Shown: positions 1 through 11,314, counted from the first letter of the stretch. The stretch is DNA of 64,000 nt from Macrocystis pyrifera (GCA_031763025.1 JASSKH010000001.1:17337142-17401141); one strand, 5' to 3'. The notes: a model not told the origin generated them from the letters alone. Translations and numbers: made by a program.

Positions 1-356
1 TGGAGTTCCAGACCGGTCTACGGCGGCGTGTTCGTGGTGGAAGGGAAGCGGCGCAATCAGGGCAGGCCACCTGCCGGAGATCGTCCTGCGGCTGCAAGCA
101 CCGCCTGCACCGACACAGGAATCCCCTTGACAGCCACAGGTGTCTCCGGCGAACGGCAGTCCCCATCGCCTCCATCTCGGAGGGTAGGTAGCTGAGGGTT
201 AGCTCTTCTCCCGCCGGGACAGGTTTGAGGGTGACGAAGGATCGCTCTGCGTCGCCGGGGAGGAGGACGCGGGTGCAGTTCGGGGAGCAGCTGTGGTTGA
301 AGCGGGAACCCCGACGGTGGAGGGCCCCGTCGAGACCGAAGGTGTTGGCCCAGTAC
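1..356 (-). CDS. SMYD-like SET-domain methyltransferase, C-terminal exon (partial)
   Basis: Read on the minus strand from 356 towards 1, the frame stays open to the window edge and encodes the second half of a SET domain. It has NHSCSPNC (S-adenosylmethionine and knot region), then PAGEELTLSY (the GEEL..SY motif), then a cysteine-rich post-SET segment FLCRCRRC followed by CPDC. This order and spacing are typical of SMYD-type protein lysine methyltransferases. The exon opens after an AG acceptor at 358-357 with one base that completes an Arg codon, giving R-YWANTFGLDGAL directly upstream of NHSC, where SMYD proteins usually have a NAFG-like stretch. Its partner exons are at 4,354-4,903. The remaining C-terminus lies outside the window. 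A longer ORF in another frame here is a shadow. The family call is firm; the substrate is unknown. Confidence 0.85.
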
Positions 357-1394
357 CTGTTGCTTTGGAGGCGCGCACAGCAGATTAAGACAGGACGCGG
401 ACGCGAAAAACAAAGCAGATGGGAAAATTGAAAAAAAACCCGTCAATAGCTGGTTGATTTGTCGCTGTGACACGGTGATGCACATAAGGATATAGGCAAC
501 ATCAACAACAACGGACAGTGTTGAGGTTGACCCCTTTTGTGTTGCACAAATTTGTCCCACTCTAATTCCAAGTAGTTTGCCTCGGAAACGGGGTGCAGTT
601 CTAAAACGGCTACCTTGTGCCTTGTACAGTCAGTACACTTACACTAAATAGGGAAAAAAAACAAAACGAGGATGTACGACTGAAAACAGGTACGACTATA
701 TACCGTACCTGTGGACTGTGGACGTACCGTTTGGAGCCAAAAAGAGGTACACGCTGAGACAGAACGGAAAACAAACGCCTCGAGCCCCGTGAACTGCCAA
801 AAAGCAAATTGCAGTCTTGCCTGTTCATGCCAGATAATACCCCAGACACACCTGGTTATGCTGTATGTCTACGCAAATGCACGCTCTGGCTTTCAAACGA
901 GAGGCGGGGAAACTACGTACGTGCGAGGCCCTTCAGATGAGGCACGAAAATTCAGTACGGTGGCATGTATAGCAGGGGATGACGAAGATATGTATGGCCT
1001 ACATGGTACCAAATGGGATCAGCGTGCCAGGTGCCGCTCCGGCAGCTCCTGCGAAGGGCTGACTAAATTTCTGCACTAATAAGTGGGAGCAGGGTACCAA
1101 ATGGATGGGCCCACTTCGGGGCCGAAGCACCAAAGGGGAACAGGGTGTCGGGTGGTATAAAAAATACGTGCAAATCTGAGGACCTTCCACATTAGTGGAA
1201 CTTTCTCCGCTGGTGCTTTCAAGCGGCTGCCAGACAAAGGCGGGGGCGGAGCGCATCTGCACTTTAGGGTGACCTCGGCGAGTATCACACACGCGAACAT
1301 ACCTTTTTTTAGGATGGTGCTGTACTGCTGTGTGTACTGTATGAACAATAACCCCCCACCAGTTCCGGTATTCGTACAGTGTAATACAGTAGTA

Positions 1395-1499
1395 TTACGG
1401 GGGGCCATAGTAAATAGGACCAAATATTGTTAGTAAAATTATGGAAATATGTGGGTGTTTATGTGCGCCGTAGGTCCTATTAACTATGGTCCCCCGTAA
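1395..1499 (+). mobile_element. 105-bp TTACGGGGG MITE, copy 1
   Basis: The element has inverted ends of about 27 bp beginning TTACGGGG, an AT-rich core with CCAAATATTGTTAGTAAAA, and TA on both sides (1,393-1,394 and 1,500-1,501). It has no coding capacity. The orientation convention used here is that + carries CCAAATATTG. Confidence 0.9.
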
Positions 1500-1722
1500 T
1501 ACCTGTTCCGTTGATATCAGATCTTGCCTGCTCTTGCCTTGTCTTGGTTTTTTCAGTGCACATGCTTTGTATCATATCCTGTACATACTACCCGTAAACT
1601 CGTATTACAGCAGTAGCACATTAGCACCTTCTATTACTGCAGGTACTGTCTAATATGTGATACCATGCTCCTCCCCATCCCATTCTTTGTCTTCGCCCTT
1701 TGTTCTCCTGATCCCTCCCAAT

Positions 1723-1833
1723 TTACGGGGGACCATAGTATATAGGACCAAATATTGTTAGTAAAAATAGGTAAATATATAGGTTTTTGTGTGTACCGTA
1801 GGACCTACTAGTATTTACTATGGTCCCCCGTAA
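1723..1833 (+). mobile_element. TTACGGGGG MITE, copy 2
   Basis: Both inverted ends and the core are present. The right flank is TA and the left flank has drifted. Confidence 0.88.
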
Positions 1834-2180
1834 TAGTCGTAACTCAGACCCGGGGGTCGCATAGCAGGCTCCCCCCCCCTATATTATAGTATATATAAAG
1901 GTTGGGTTGACGTCGGCTGGCGACGACGCTGTAAAACACGCCTCTCACCGCGTGAGCTAGACAAGCAGGGTACTGTATTTTTTTATTTTTTTTTTTGCGG
2001 TCACCACGGCTGTCGGTCGAGCTGTAGATCATTTTTGTGCGGGGAGAACCCTAACTCCGCACAAGGGGGATGATAGTATCCCGTAGTATATACCTGGTAT
2101 ATGGGAAGGCACCCACGAGGCAGTTACATAGTAAACCAATTGCTGTCTCTGGAAGTGGCCACACCAGAAAATAAATCAAT

Positions 2181-2447
2181 TCGTTGACGCTGTCATCCAT
2201 ATGCAAGAAAATCCGCCTAACAAGCGGTTCTTATTATTAATAGTAGGATGCAGCTCACCCTTCATGCGTCTCGCTCAACACCTCACGCACGGCGCTTCGC
2301 GCTTGGTGCAAGCAACGTCTGCCTGGTCGATGAAATTCCGACGTGCTCCGTCCCGGCATCATAGGGATGCGAGGGTCTATGGTCATACGACTACGACCAT
2401 GGATGATAATGAGTACCAGCATAATGCGTACACCCCACCCACCACAA
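2181..2447 (+). repeat. Family-B dispersed repeat, copy 1
   Basis: It shares GACGCTGTCATC, GCGCTTCGCGCTTGGTGCAA and GGGATGCGAGGGTCTATGGT with copies at 21.6, 34.8 and 46.5 kb. Length is about 240 bp. No coding capacity or clear ends are seen; its class is unknown. Confidence 0.75.
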
Positions 2448-2454
2448 TACGGTA

Positions 2455-2559
2455 GTACGGAGGACCATAGTAAATGGGACAAAATTTTGTTAGTAAAAAT
2501 ACGGAAATATATAGGTTTTAGTGCGCACCGTAGGTGTTATTTACTATGGTCTTCCGTAA
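2455..2559 (+). mobile_element. TTACGGGGG MITE, copy 3
   Basis: It is a full-length copy with substitutions in both ends (GTACGGAGG and CTTCCGTAA), flanked by TA on each side. Confidence 0.88.
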
Positions 2560-4353
2560 TAGCCGTCTTTCCTGTTTCTGGCGAGAAGGGTTCAGCACTT
2601 CCTTCCCTCGTCGGCTCATCGCGTCTAATTCTAAGTGTGTTTGCTGTACGTATGATACGAGTATTAGTCAGTAGCAGGCGCTTTCGGCAGTTGGTGCCCT
2701 TCGAGAATTAAACAAGTTGACGGCGGAGAATCTATAACCCTCGACATGACAACGTATTCGAGGTCGCCCACTATCGACAGATCACTATTCATGGACAGAG
2801 TACGTAGATCACGGGGGGCCACCGGCGATACGAAACTACCGCCCAATTCCCAAACCCCGCGTCCTTGACGGTGCTGCTGTTGCCGCTATATTCTGCTGCT
2901 GTGCTGTTGCCGAGCTGTGCTGTTACAAGAGGCAGCACGCAGGTGCGCGTTTGCAAGAGGCAGCAGGCAGGTGGGCGTTGGTTTGTGCTGTTGCGTCAAC
3001 ACCGGGTTGTCCAGCAGGGAAGCCATACGCAGGCTGTAGCGCTGCACATCACTATACAACATAAATACGGGATACATATGAACATCACATGATGATGTGA
3101 AATGTGGACAGCTAAAAACTGCCGGGTGCTGGGTGGGTATGATGACCTTGTATGAAATATGGCATGACGTGCGTCGATCGGGGCGGGTCCGCCGGTGGTG
3201 GCGCGTTCAAGCATATACAAAGAGCAGTATCAGTATATGAAGTACCCGTAGCAGTGCTGATAGGCACAACAGCAACAAGGAACAAGGCGCAAGAGCTCGT
3301 GGGACCCTACGCGAGTCGTATGGGGAGCATTCAATTTTATGAACGAATGTCCCGCCAAAACTACCCGTGTTTATGGCGGGAATTGCGCATCGATCGGTGG
3401 TGTACAGCAGTAGCAGAAGAGAGTTGAGCGTCCACAGTTAGTCCACAACGAACGGAGTATCATTTACGTACTCGTACTATATATAGACTTCGAATACTTT
3501 GCCGTCGACGAACTGCGAATACCTTCCCACGAGGAAAGAACGACACTTTCTGGGACATCCGACCAACATTGAACCTACCGCTGCTGTAGTCTATGTACCA
3601 CATGGCATATTTCCCCCGGTAGTTACGAGTGCAAGCGGCCGACGTGGACCGGTATGGAATACATAGGTCCAGAGCTGCTCTTACGTACTGGTACGCTGCT
3701 GCGTGCGAGAGCGAGTACCAGTATAGTCCATACAACCGGGTTGCGCGTCATCGGTATGCAAGCTTGCTCTGCACCTCTGGGGAGCCTACTGCTCTACATA
3801 CGTACGTTATGCACTGCTGTAAGAATGTACCTGCTGGTAGCCCTCTGCGTAATCAAAGTGGTATTTTTATGTTTTGTACTGAATAAGGACGGTAAGGCAT
3901 GGTCTACGAGGTATACTGGAGCAGGACAATTATTATGTACACCATGCATTCTATACGTACGTACGTTACAGCAGTAGTTCAAGCGAACGCGAAGCTTGCC
4001 CTGGGGTACTTTGAACAAAACGACTCACACGGGTATGTATCATACGTACGGCATGCGGATGATCAAGCACTACATATGAAGCAGTCAGGGGCTACTAACT
4101 CGTACCTTTAGGTTGCTTCCGCGACCCGCGACGCCTTTGCCAGCGGCAAGATCTACGTATACCTGGGCTCGTACTGCTGCTGTGTAGCTATCTATGCCCC
4201 TGGGTGCGACCGAAGGTACAAGTTGTCCCTGAAGATAGACGCTCGTTGGCGACTCCAAAACATGAGCAACAAAAGCACGAGTTCGTGTAACATATATGTA
4301 GTCCCAGTGACGGCTCATCGAACAATGCGCTTTAAGATATCGAAACGACTTGC

Positions 4354-4903
4354 CTCTGAATGGCGCTCTCCAGCTCATCGGTGGGTATCGACAGGAGGTT
4401 CGGATCGAATTGCCTCAAGACATGGCTTTCGGCTCGAACGACTTCAAAGACTGCGTGGCTTTCGCCCCCCCCGAAGGTATCAAGCTCCAGCACGGCCGCT
4501 CGAGTAGCAGTCGAAGACGCCGCATACGCCCTGGCAAACCAGTAGGTATCCTCGCTACCGCTTAGAGTGCCCCCCGTGTCCGTCGGCGCGAGCCTAACGC
4601 TGGGAGGGCAGTGCTTGTGCTGGATTGAGATCGCAGACACAAGCCTGCGCAAATCTGCTTGCGCAAGGCATCGTAAGACACTGCTGTTGGGGCGTCATCC
4701 GCGGGTGTTGGAGAACGAGGGATGCTACAGTCAAGTCTTCGGCGATTGGCTTTGCGAGACACGAGGAAAGCAGCCTCGCGGAAGAGCTCTTCCCCCGCGC
4801 CGATATCTCTAGTGGCGAACGTCCCTCGACCAGCGATGTCGGACGCTCTGACGTCGCAGCTGTAGCAGGTCTTCTTGTTGTTCATGCTCTTGCTGGCCGA
4901 CAT
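4354..4903 (-). CDS. SMYD-like SET-domain methyltransferase, N-terminal exons
   Basis: The minus strand encodes MSASKSMNNKKTCYSC, then VRASDIAGRGTFATRDIGAG and EELFREAAFLVS, the GRG.FA...I..GE..F.E start of a SET domain. I chose the ATG at 4,903; in-frame ATGs at 4,924 and 4,966 are alternatives. A second frame continues with WFARAYAASSTATRAAVLEL and ends DELESAIQ-AG at 4,354. The two frames are offset. One reading is a 62-nt intron (4,681-4,620, GTGTCT...CCAG), which restores phase; a single-base error is equally possible. The exon ends at AG|GCAAGT, the textbook context of a GC donor, and its two leftover bases plus the first base of the exon at 356 make AGG. No MYND zinc finger is visible between the SET halves. 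Exon boundaries are inferred from phase, not transcripts. Confidence 0.7.
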
Positions 4904-5505
4904 TTTCGTTAATTTTTTTTTCATTCGGGAGTTCCACAGTATTGAGGCGTCAATGTAAAGCACCACAAGAGTTGGTTGCGTGGAAAGGAGGTTATTATCC
5001 TAGCATAGGTAGTTGTCGAAGTTTTGTCCCCGAGGCTTGAAGGAGAACCGGGGTGGCGCTACTCTCCCGTTCGGAAGGGAGTAGATCTCGCGCTTAGGTG
5101 CTTAACGGGTTCCACTTGAGTTAGCTCTCCCCCGCCGCTTCAGGTTTCCGATTTCTTCCCGTCTTCAAAAATCCTGCCTGTCTTGTAGCGCCCGCCCCTC
5201 CTGGCCGTGCAGCAGTAAAACCCTCTCTCGCGAAGGCGTCGTGCACGCGTTCGGAGGCACGCGACTGTTCTCGAGACGGAGGAAAAAACTCGCTGTCCGA
5301 GAGGAACTGCTCTAGTTTTTGCGAGCATTCGTCCATCCACCTCACCATTCGACTTTTTTGTTGTCCGAGATCGATCGTACCCGAGCGAGGAGGGACCTGG
5401 GAAGGAGGGGCGTGTTCCTCCCTCTCGAGCGGACGGACCGGAAGCCTATAACGCGGAGCTCTGGGCGCGCCGGAAGAGGACTGCGGTATAGCCGGCTACA
5501 CCAAG
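4904..5505. promoter_or_regulatory. Divergent intergenic region between SMYD-like and PH-domain genes
   Basis: The two start codons face away from each other about 600 bp apart, so this segment should hold both promoters and both 5' UTRs. It is GC-rich on the PH side and has a poly-T/A stretch beside the SMYD start. I see no clear TATA or initiator. This is a position-based inference. Confidence 0.4.
5121..5348 (-). CDS. Possible small ORF or 5' exon, 75 aa, unknown
   Basis: This minus-strand ORF starts MVRWMDECSQKLEQFLSDSE and stays hydrophilic and charged, unlike the Cys/Leu-rich random ORFs around it. It lies between the divergent SMYD-like and PH genes. It could be an upstream exon or uORF of the SMYD-like transcript, or chance. 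I do not recognise a domain, and no convincing donor joins it to 4,903. Confidence 0.25.
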   Translation of the reverse strand: MVRWMDECSQKLEQFLSDSEFFPPSREQSRASERVHDAFAREGFTAARPGGAGATRQAGFLKTGRNRKPEAAGES

Positions 5506-5530
5506 ATGGAGGGCTTCTTGGAGAAGAAAG
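5506..5530 (+). CDS. PH-domain protein, exon 1
   Basis: The ATG at 5,506 is the first in this frame after a stop at 5,449-5,451 and encodes MEGFLEKK plus one base, followed by the donor GTGAGG. M.G.L.KKG is the first beta strand of a pleckstrin-homology domain, a fold that binds phosphoinositides or proteins at membranes. Exon 2 at 36,971 begins with GC after a pyrimidine-rich acceptor, so the join gives GGC and reads MEGFLEKKGVSGWTERWFVL. The inferred product is 105 aa: one complete PH domain with almost nothing else. No other first-strand candidate lies near exon 2, which is why I accept a 31.4-kb intron. A closer, unrecognised 5' exon remains possible. Confidence 0.65.
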
Positions 5531-8500
5531 GTGAGGGTGATGTCGTTCCCCGTTTTCAGCGGGCCCGGGGAGGCAATGCGGGTAGGGTTCTCCTTCGGCC
5601 TATTTACGCGGCACGATGATGGCTAAAGCGATGGTCAACGGGATGTGAAGTACCTGGTATATATTCAATTCTCTACTCTGTCGGGTGGCGCGAGTGCTTC
5701 GGGGCAGCTTTTGTCGAGCCCCGAACCTACCCAGCAGAGAGTCGCCAGCGTATGCTGTCTCCTCCCGAGAAAGAGAGCTGTTGTGCACACTGAAGAGGCT
5801 GGAAGCTTGTGCGTCAGTTGCTTCCCCCCCCCGTCCAGGTGGTTCTGATCGAGATGATACTCATCTCATCACGGCTGGAGCAACCAAAAATACAAACACA
5901 GACCCTCACGATTTGAAGCACCCATCTCGCTCTTGCTCGTTTCCCCTGTTGTCTCTAGTTGTTGTATTGCTGCCACTGCTCTGTTTGTTCGCCTGATTCG
6001 AATCAGTCTATTATTAGTTCTATTAAAATACCAAAAATAGTTAATGAACTTCGTGGTTCTCTTCGTTGTTCGTTAAGCAGCACACAACCCGACGCCCCTC
6101 CCCCCTCCCCCTCTATATCCTCTTTGAGACACTTGCCCACTACACCCCCCCGCCGCCACAGCTCCCCGTGATACCTTGTAGATCGGCCTTGCTTGGGGCC
6201 TGGCCCCCTGCCCCAGGTTCGGTCTCATGCCCCTATACCCCCCCTTGGGGCGTGGGTGGTGATTCGCGAGAACTTTCGCTGCCCCGAACACGCCCGAAAT
6301 ACCTGCGACGAAATATTACCAAAACACTCCAAAAGGATAAAAACTCCCAACGAAATTTTCTGAATTTTGGCTTTTGTTCGGTCCGTCCGTCTCCTTTCAC
6401 TTCACGTCGTGCCTTGTGTATGTTGAGAGTTTTAATATCAAGAGTTAATTTTGTTCGTTGTGTTCTTGTCTTGGCCCTCCCCTCTTTGCTGTCGTATCAT
6501 ATTTTTTTTGCTGGTACAGGTTGTGTACCAGATATTTATATATACGAGTTCGAGGTGACTTCGTATCATAGTAATTCTGCTACCCTGTGTTGTACTGGTT
6601 GGTCTCTTTTTGTCTTTCTCGACGTCTTCATTCATGTACCAGGGTAGTAGTCGTTGTTGCTGGTTCTGCTTGTGGGATCAGTCGATCATTCGGCGAAGAT
6701 TTCCCTACACATTTTTTTAGTATTTTGAGACATTTTCTTTTGAAAACCAGTGTGGAAAATTTGGGCTGTTTATTTTGTTTGTTGGCGAGGCAATCGTATC
6801 AAGTCGAAAACGAAGGCCCGTCCGTGCGATACTTTGGGCTTGTTATATACCAGGTACCTCGTAGGCGTGTCGAGATGTGCTACGTACGAGTATTGATAAT
6901 AACACAAGAACAGGGCAGGGAGGGGGTGGGCAACGACTACCAGGTGTGATGGGAAAAAAACGAAGACATGACACATGATGGGGATCACAAGCTCCACAGG
7001 TATCAGGTACGAGTACTCGTACCTTTTTAACCCCGGTTACCCGTATGTGTGTGTGTGTGTGTTCCTCACATTAAACCGTTCTTCTTCTCGTCGACATCGG
7101 TTACCCGTATGTACCTGGTACCTGACTCGTACCTTGTACATAGCATTTGCATTTGCTGGTATATTCATAGCGTATAGCATCAAAAAGCAGCAGATGCCGA
7201 AACAGAAATAGAAACGGAAACAGAAACACGAGCTGCGGCAACAGCAACAGACACGTATCATATGATGGCAAGCACGAGGTAGTGTGTGACGTGAAAGTTT
7301 TAAACTGGTGTAAAAAATCGAACCGAAACGAATTGCTCATTAATTGAGTTTTCCTATTGTGAACACGCCACGCTTACGAGTACGAGTGCGCGGAGTATGT
7401 TGGCCACAGGAAAAAACAGAGCACGGACGGACGCGTGAGTGAGCGGTTTCGTGTTTTTTTTTCTCTCTTCCTGTTGGTGCGATTTGGTGCCTCGTTATGT
7501 TCACTTTCATCTCTTCACTCGCCATTCAATTTTCATCTCTTCACCGCACGATTTCGTAAGGGTGCGGCTTTTTGTGGCAGCCATCTGGCGGCCATCTAAA
7601 CAGCTCGGCTTGTGGAGGGTGGAGGGCGTGTTTGGGATTTAACCGGGGGTCTGCCGCCGACAAAGATTCTGCCCAGTGCATGCGGACACACATGAACAGG
7701 CTTGATAATTTTTTCATAATAATTATGACTTTTTGATTGTGTGCTCGTACTCTTGAAGCAAGATATAGTTCATGTACGTAGCTGTCGCTATTAATAGGGC
7801 CTCGCACATGTATCGTCAACTTGTCTGTGCTTTGGGTGGTGACCAAAAACGAAAAACAAAATCAACTAAAAAATGTAACGAACGTACGAAAAGCAGGACG
7901 TGCAACAACTGCTGTACTTACGAGTACCCGAATGCCGATCACACCCACCCTACTGGCCACGGTTGAACTGCCCGCCGCCTCACCAGGCGATCACCCTTAC
8001 GTAGTCCCGCGCTTCGGCGAACAGCCGTACTGTCCTCGACTCGCTACACCTCCCAAAACCTCCTCCGCTGTACGTATACTGGTACAGGGGTAGGAACTGT
8101 TGAATACCCAACCAAGTGTAAAGTTTGTTCGGGGGTTAGAGGTTTTTTGTAGGAGGCGTTCGCTCGTCGTATTACGAGTGATCTCTGGCCAGTTGAGATT
8201 GTCTGCACTTGCGACCTGAACTCCGACCTCTAAAAGTGCAAAAAAGTGATGTGTTGATGTACCCCATGGACTCTTTTGGCACATGGGCCACGATTTTCTC
8301 TTCCGACCGCGGGTCTGTTCTCGCGCTCTCGGCCGCGGGGCGCGCAGGGGCCCCACGTGTATGGTGCAAGTGTGGATCCCGGCCGGGCTCCGTGATGAGT
8401 GCTTTGGGCGTTCAAATTCGCGAATATCTCGCAGAGTAATCGCGGGGAGGCGTTCCGCCCAGCCACAGCCAGGCAGGACAATGGAAAACCGACACGAAAA

Positions 8501-8872
8501 TGTACAGCATAAGGCTTTCGCATGTTCTCCGTTGGGCATATGAGCTCATGCCTCGCCTGGCCGCCTGGCCACCTCACATCTCACACGTCGAGCGTGGCCG
8601 CCTGGCCACCTGACCACCTCGCACCTCGGCCCTCCTCGCGTGCAACAGCAGTCACGCTCCGAGCTCATTTCGTTGTGCCACGGCGGTGGTTTTGTGTGTG
8701 TACGAGGTTGTCCAAAGGAAAAATCTCGCAAACAACGGTGCTATCGGTCACACTGCGGGATTCCTGCCGTAGATCCTTTTACTGCAGGTTCGTCTGTTGA
8801 TCTGGGAATTTTCGTGTTTGGTTTAGCTGCCACCTCGAGCCACATCGCATACCCTTGTACAAGGTAGGCATC

Positions 8873-8873
<1 letters not shown>

Positions 8874-8912
<39 letters not shown>

Positions 8913-8977
8913 CAACAGCAGCAGCAGCAACAGCAGCAGCGGCAGCAGAAAGCAGCAGCAGCAGCAGCAGCAGCAGC
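8874..8977 (+). repeat. CAG/CAA trinucleotide repeat
   Basis: About 100 bp of CAG with CAA and CGG interruptions. Poly-Ala, poly-Ser and poly-Leu ORFs across it are artefacts. Confidence 0.9.
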
Positions 8978-9419
8978 ACCTCATCCCATGAACACTTGCT
9001 TTGGATTTCACAAGCACCCGCCCATAATACAGTCTAACAGCAGCAGCGCACCTACTGCTACCTCACAGACGCTCATACGTATGTGCACGGGAAGAATGAC
9101 TGGTGTGTTCTGTGTGTGTTAGCCCGTTTCAACCTTGGGACGGCCCCCGTGATTTCAAGTCAGCCACATCCATCCCGAAGGGGACCTTTTGTACTACTGC
9201 TGTTCGAAATGGTTTCGACGTTTCGTTGCATATTATATTCATATTCATTATTGCGTAACACGGTGCTCTGTTCCATAATCCCGTCTCCCTTTTGAGCTGC
9301 CCCAAGCCCCGAAACGCGTTTGATATCTCGACATTTTCATGTACGATTTTTCGATATTGATCGAGATGTTCCGATTACTCATCGTTGTGGTTCGGATACA
9401 TAAGACTGCAATATTAATA

Positions 9420-9532
9420 TTACGGGGGGCCATAGTAAAACAGGACCAAATATTGTTAGTAAAAATACATAAATATATACCAGGTAGGTTTTTATGTATG
9501 CCATAGGTCCTGTTAACTATAGACCCCCGTAG
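9420..9532 (+). mobile_element. TTACGGGGG MITE, copy 4, with an internal 7-bp scar
   Basis: It is full length and directly followed, after a single TA, by copy 5. Compared with copy 5, its core has an extra CCAGGTA after ATATATA, which creates TACCAGGTA. Confidence 0.9.
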
Positions 9533-9534
9533 TA

Positions 9535-9639
9535 TTACGGGGGTCCATAGTTAACGGGACCAAAATTTGGTAGTAAAAATAGGCAAATATATAGGTTTTT
9601 ATGTACGCCATAGGTCCTGTTAACTATGGACCCCCGTAA
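9535..9639 (+). mobile_element. TTACGGGGG MITE, copy 5 (back to back with copy 4)
   Basis: It is full length in the same orientation as copy 4, with TA at 9,533-9,534 shared and TA at 9,640-9,641. Confidence 0.9.
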
Positions 9640-9702
9640 TAGTGTCAATAGATACATTGTGAAATACATACCGGGTGCCTGGTATCGTACTACAGCAGCA
9701 GT

Positions 9703-9914
9703 TTTACGGGGGACCATAGTACACAGGGCTCGTATCTTTCTAAGGTGAAGAATCAGCACGGACACTGGGCTTGCTGGATGTGTCGACGAGTAGAAGAACG
9801 GTTTATTGTGAAGAACACACACACAGTAAGTAGGATCAATATTTTTAGTAGAAACAGGTAAATATATAGGTTTTTGTGTGTACCGTAGGTGTTATTTACT
9901 ATGGTCCCCCTTAA
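9703..9914 (+). mobile_element. TTACGGGGG MITE, copy 6, split by a family-D repeat
   Basis: The left end (TTACGGGGGACCATAG) and the rest of the element, from GGATCAATATTTTTAG to its right end, are separated by about 105 bp that match family D in reverse. Confidence 0.75.
9729..9832 (-). repeat. Family-D dispersed repeat, copy 1, inside a MITE
   Basis: GAAGAATCAGCACGGACACT, GCTGGATGTGTCGACGAGTA and GTGAAGAACACACACA are the reverse of the copy at 19.8 kb. Confidence 0.65.
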
Positions 9915-10039
9915 TAATACATTTATTCGTATTTAACACTACAGGAGGAGTGCGTACGATACTCACTGCTGTATATCGATATCGATATATACCGGTACGT
10001 TTTCACTTGCACGCGTGTTACAATTTAGCCTTTGTTTTT

Positions 10040-10308
10040 GGGCTGGGCAAGGGCACATTATGTGCTATAATAGCAGTATCAATCTACCAATTGACCGATT
10101 GACCAAGCCAGTACGTTCGCCTGTGGTTTTCATCTTACGCCTGTCCAAGAAACACGCCTTATTATAGTACGGAAACTACAAAATGCCTTTCGGGAGGAGA
10201 GAGGAGAGACAGCAGTATGCTGCTGCAATACAGCAGTAAGCTGATTGGTTTTGACGACAGCAGCAGTATCATCGCTACTGGCTGCGTCAACCAGTGTCTA
10301 CCCCTATT
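10040..10308. mobile_element. hAT-like TGGGCTGGGC element, copy 1
   Basis: It shares an internal block with copies at 25.7 and 32.9 kb (CGGGAGGAGAGAGGAGAGAC) and has imperfect inverted ends of the (T)AGGGCTGGGC type seen in hAT elements. It is non-autonomous and carries no transposase. Confidence 0.65.
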
Positions 10309-11121
10309 TTTTTCCCTTGGAAATCCAGAAAAAAGAACGACTCGGGCGTCTCGCTCGCGCTCCTGATTATAAAGTAAAACACCAAGTCGTATTGTACGAG
10401 TCACGACGATCGTGATGCAGATATATGACAAACGTACGAGTAGTGTACGAGGACCTCGGATGTTTGTATGTATATGCACCAGGTATCGCTAAGAAGAGGA
10501 ATCGTCTTCGTACATAAACGAAGCACGCAACAACAGCAGCAGCAGAAATTCTGCCTTGTTTTTCCGCCCCCGAGGTCTCATTTTGGATTTTATGGCCAGT
10601 TACGAAGTCGCTGTTATTATTTATCTCCATCGCGAAAGGGAGATGCTATTTTTCTCACTTTGTGAGACGTGAGACTAACTACTGCTGTATTATGGGATTG
10701 TTTTCAGCTTTTGTTCCCGCGATCTCCGATGCCTGTTAATAACAATCAGAGCCATCTAACAATAATGTGGCACTGGAAATCATCCATGTTTTTGGTTTCA
10801 GTTCCCAGAGGGGGAAAAAAATCAGTGAATCCTCTCAGAACTTGAGCCCAGTTCTGAGCGGTTTTGGTGCCTCCAGGAAGTGAGAGTTACTTGATCAACT
10901 ACAGCAGCGGCACTACTGCTGCCCATGTGCCGGGTATATATGTCCGTCATCAACGCGAAAACATCACACCTACGGCGAGCGTTGCCTACCGTCTGCGGCG
11001 CTCGTGCAAGAGACGGCTTCTCCCTCACATGGAAACGATGGCACCAGCAGCAGCAGCAGCAGTAGCAGTAGCAGCAATGGCGGTTGGACGTCACCGGCGA
11101 AAATCAACCCGGACTTGGGCC

Positions 11122-11314
11122 TTTTAGGACTGCAGTCCCGTTTGGAGACAATCCACTCGAATTCTATTACGGGGCACCATAGTAAATAGGACCTACGGTA
11201 CACACAAAAACCTATATATTTACTTATTTTTACTAACAATATTTGGTCCTATTTACTGTGACCCCCCGTTATAAGTAGTTTGTCCCCGAAACTGGACTGA
11301 CTGCAGTCCTAAAA
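11122..11314. mobile_element. CTGCAGTCC-ended MITE, copy 1 (interrupted)
   Basis: The ends TTTTAGGACTGCAGTCCCG and CTGCAGTCCTAAAA are inverted, with GTTTGTCCCCGAAAC inside. The family is about 80 bp without its insert; here a TTACGGGGG MITE is nested. Confidence 0.8.
11167..11271 (-). mobile_element. TTACGGGGG MITE, copy 7, nested in a CTGCAGTCC element
   Basis: It is a full-length reverse copy between TA dinucleotides, inside the element at 11,122-11,314. Confidence 0.88.

Larger units (their letters stand above)
357..4353 (-). other. GC-AG intron of the SMYD-like gene, repeat-filled
   Basis: This 4.0-kb stretch separates the two SET halves. It carries three copies of the 105-bp MITE, one family-B repeat and several TA-bounded scar words. 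I see no supported gene in it; the ORFs present are short, unconserved in appearance and rich in rare composition. Confidence 0.55.

Noticed and set aside
57-560. 167-codon minus ORF overlapping the SMYD-like exon
   Set aside because: It is in a different frame from NHSC...GEEL..SY, which is the real coding frame.
7997-8539. 180-codon minus ORF
   Set aside because: Three frames are open over the same GC-rich stretch, with no recognisable domain in any.
8855-9037. Poly-alanine and poly-serine ORFs
   Set aside because: They are different frames of one CAG repeat.
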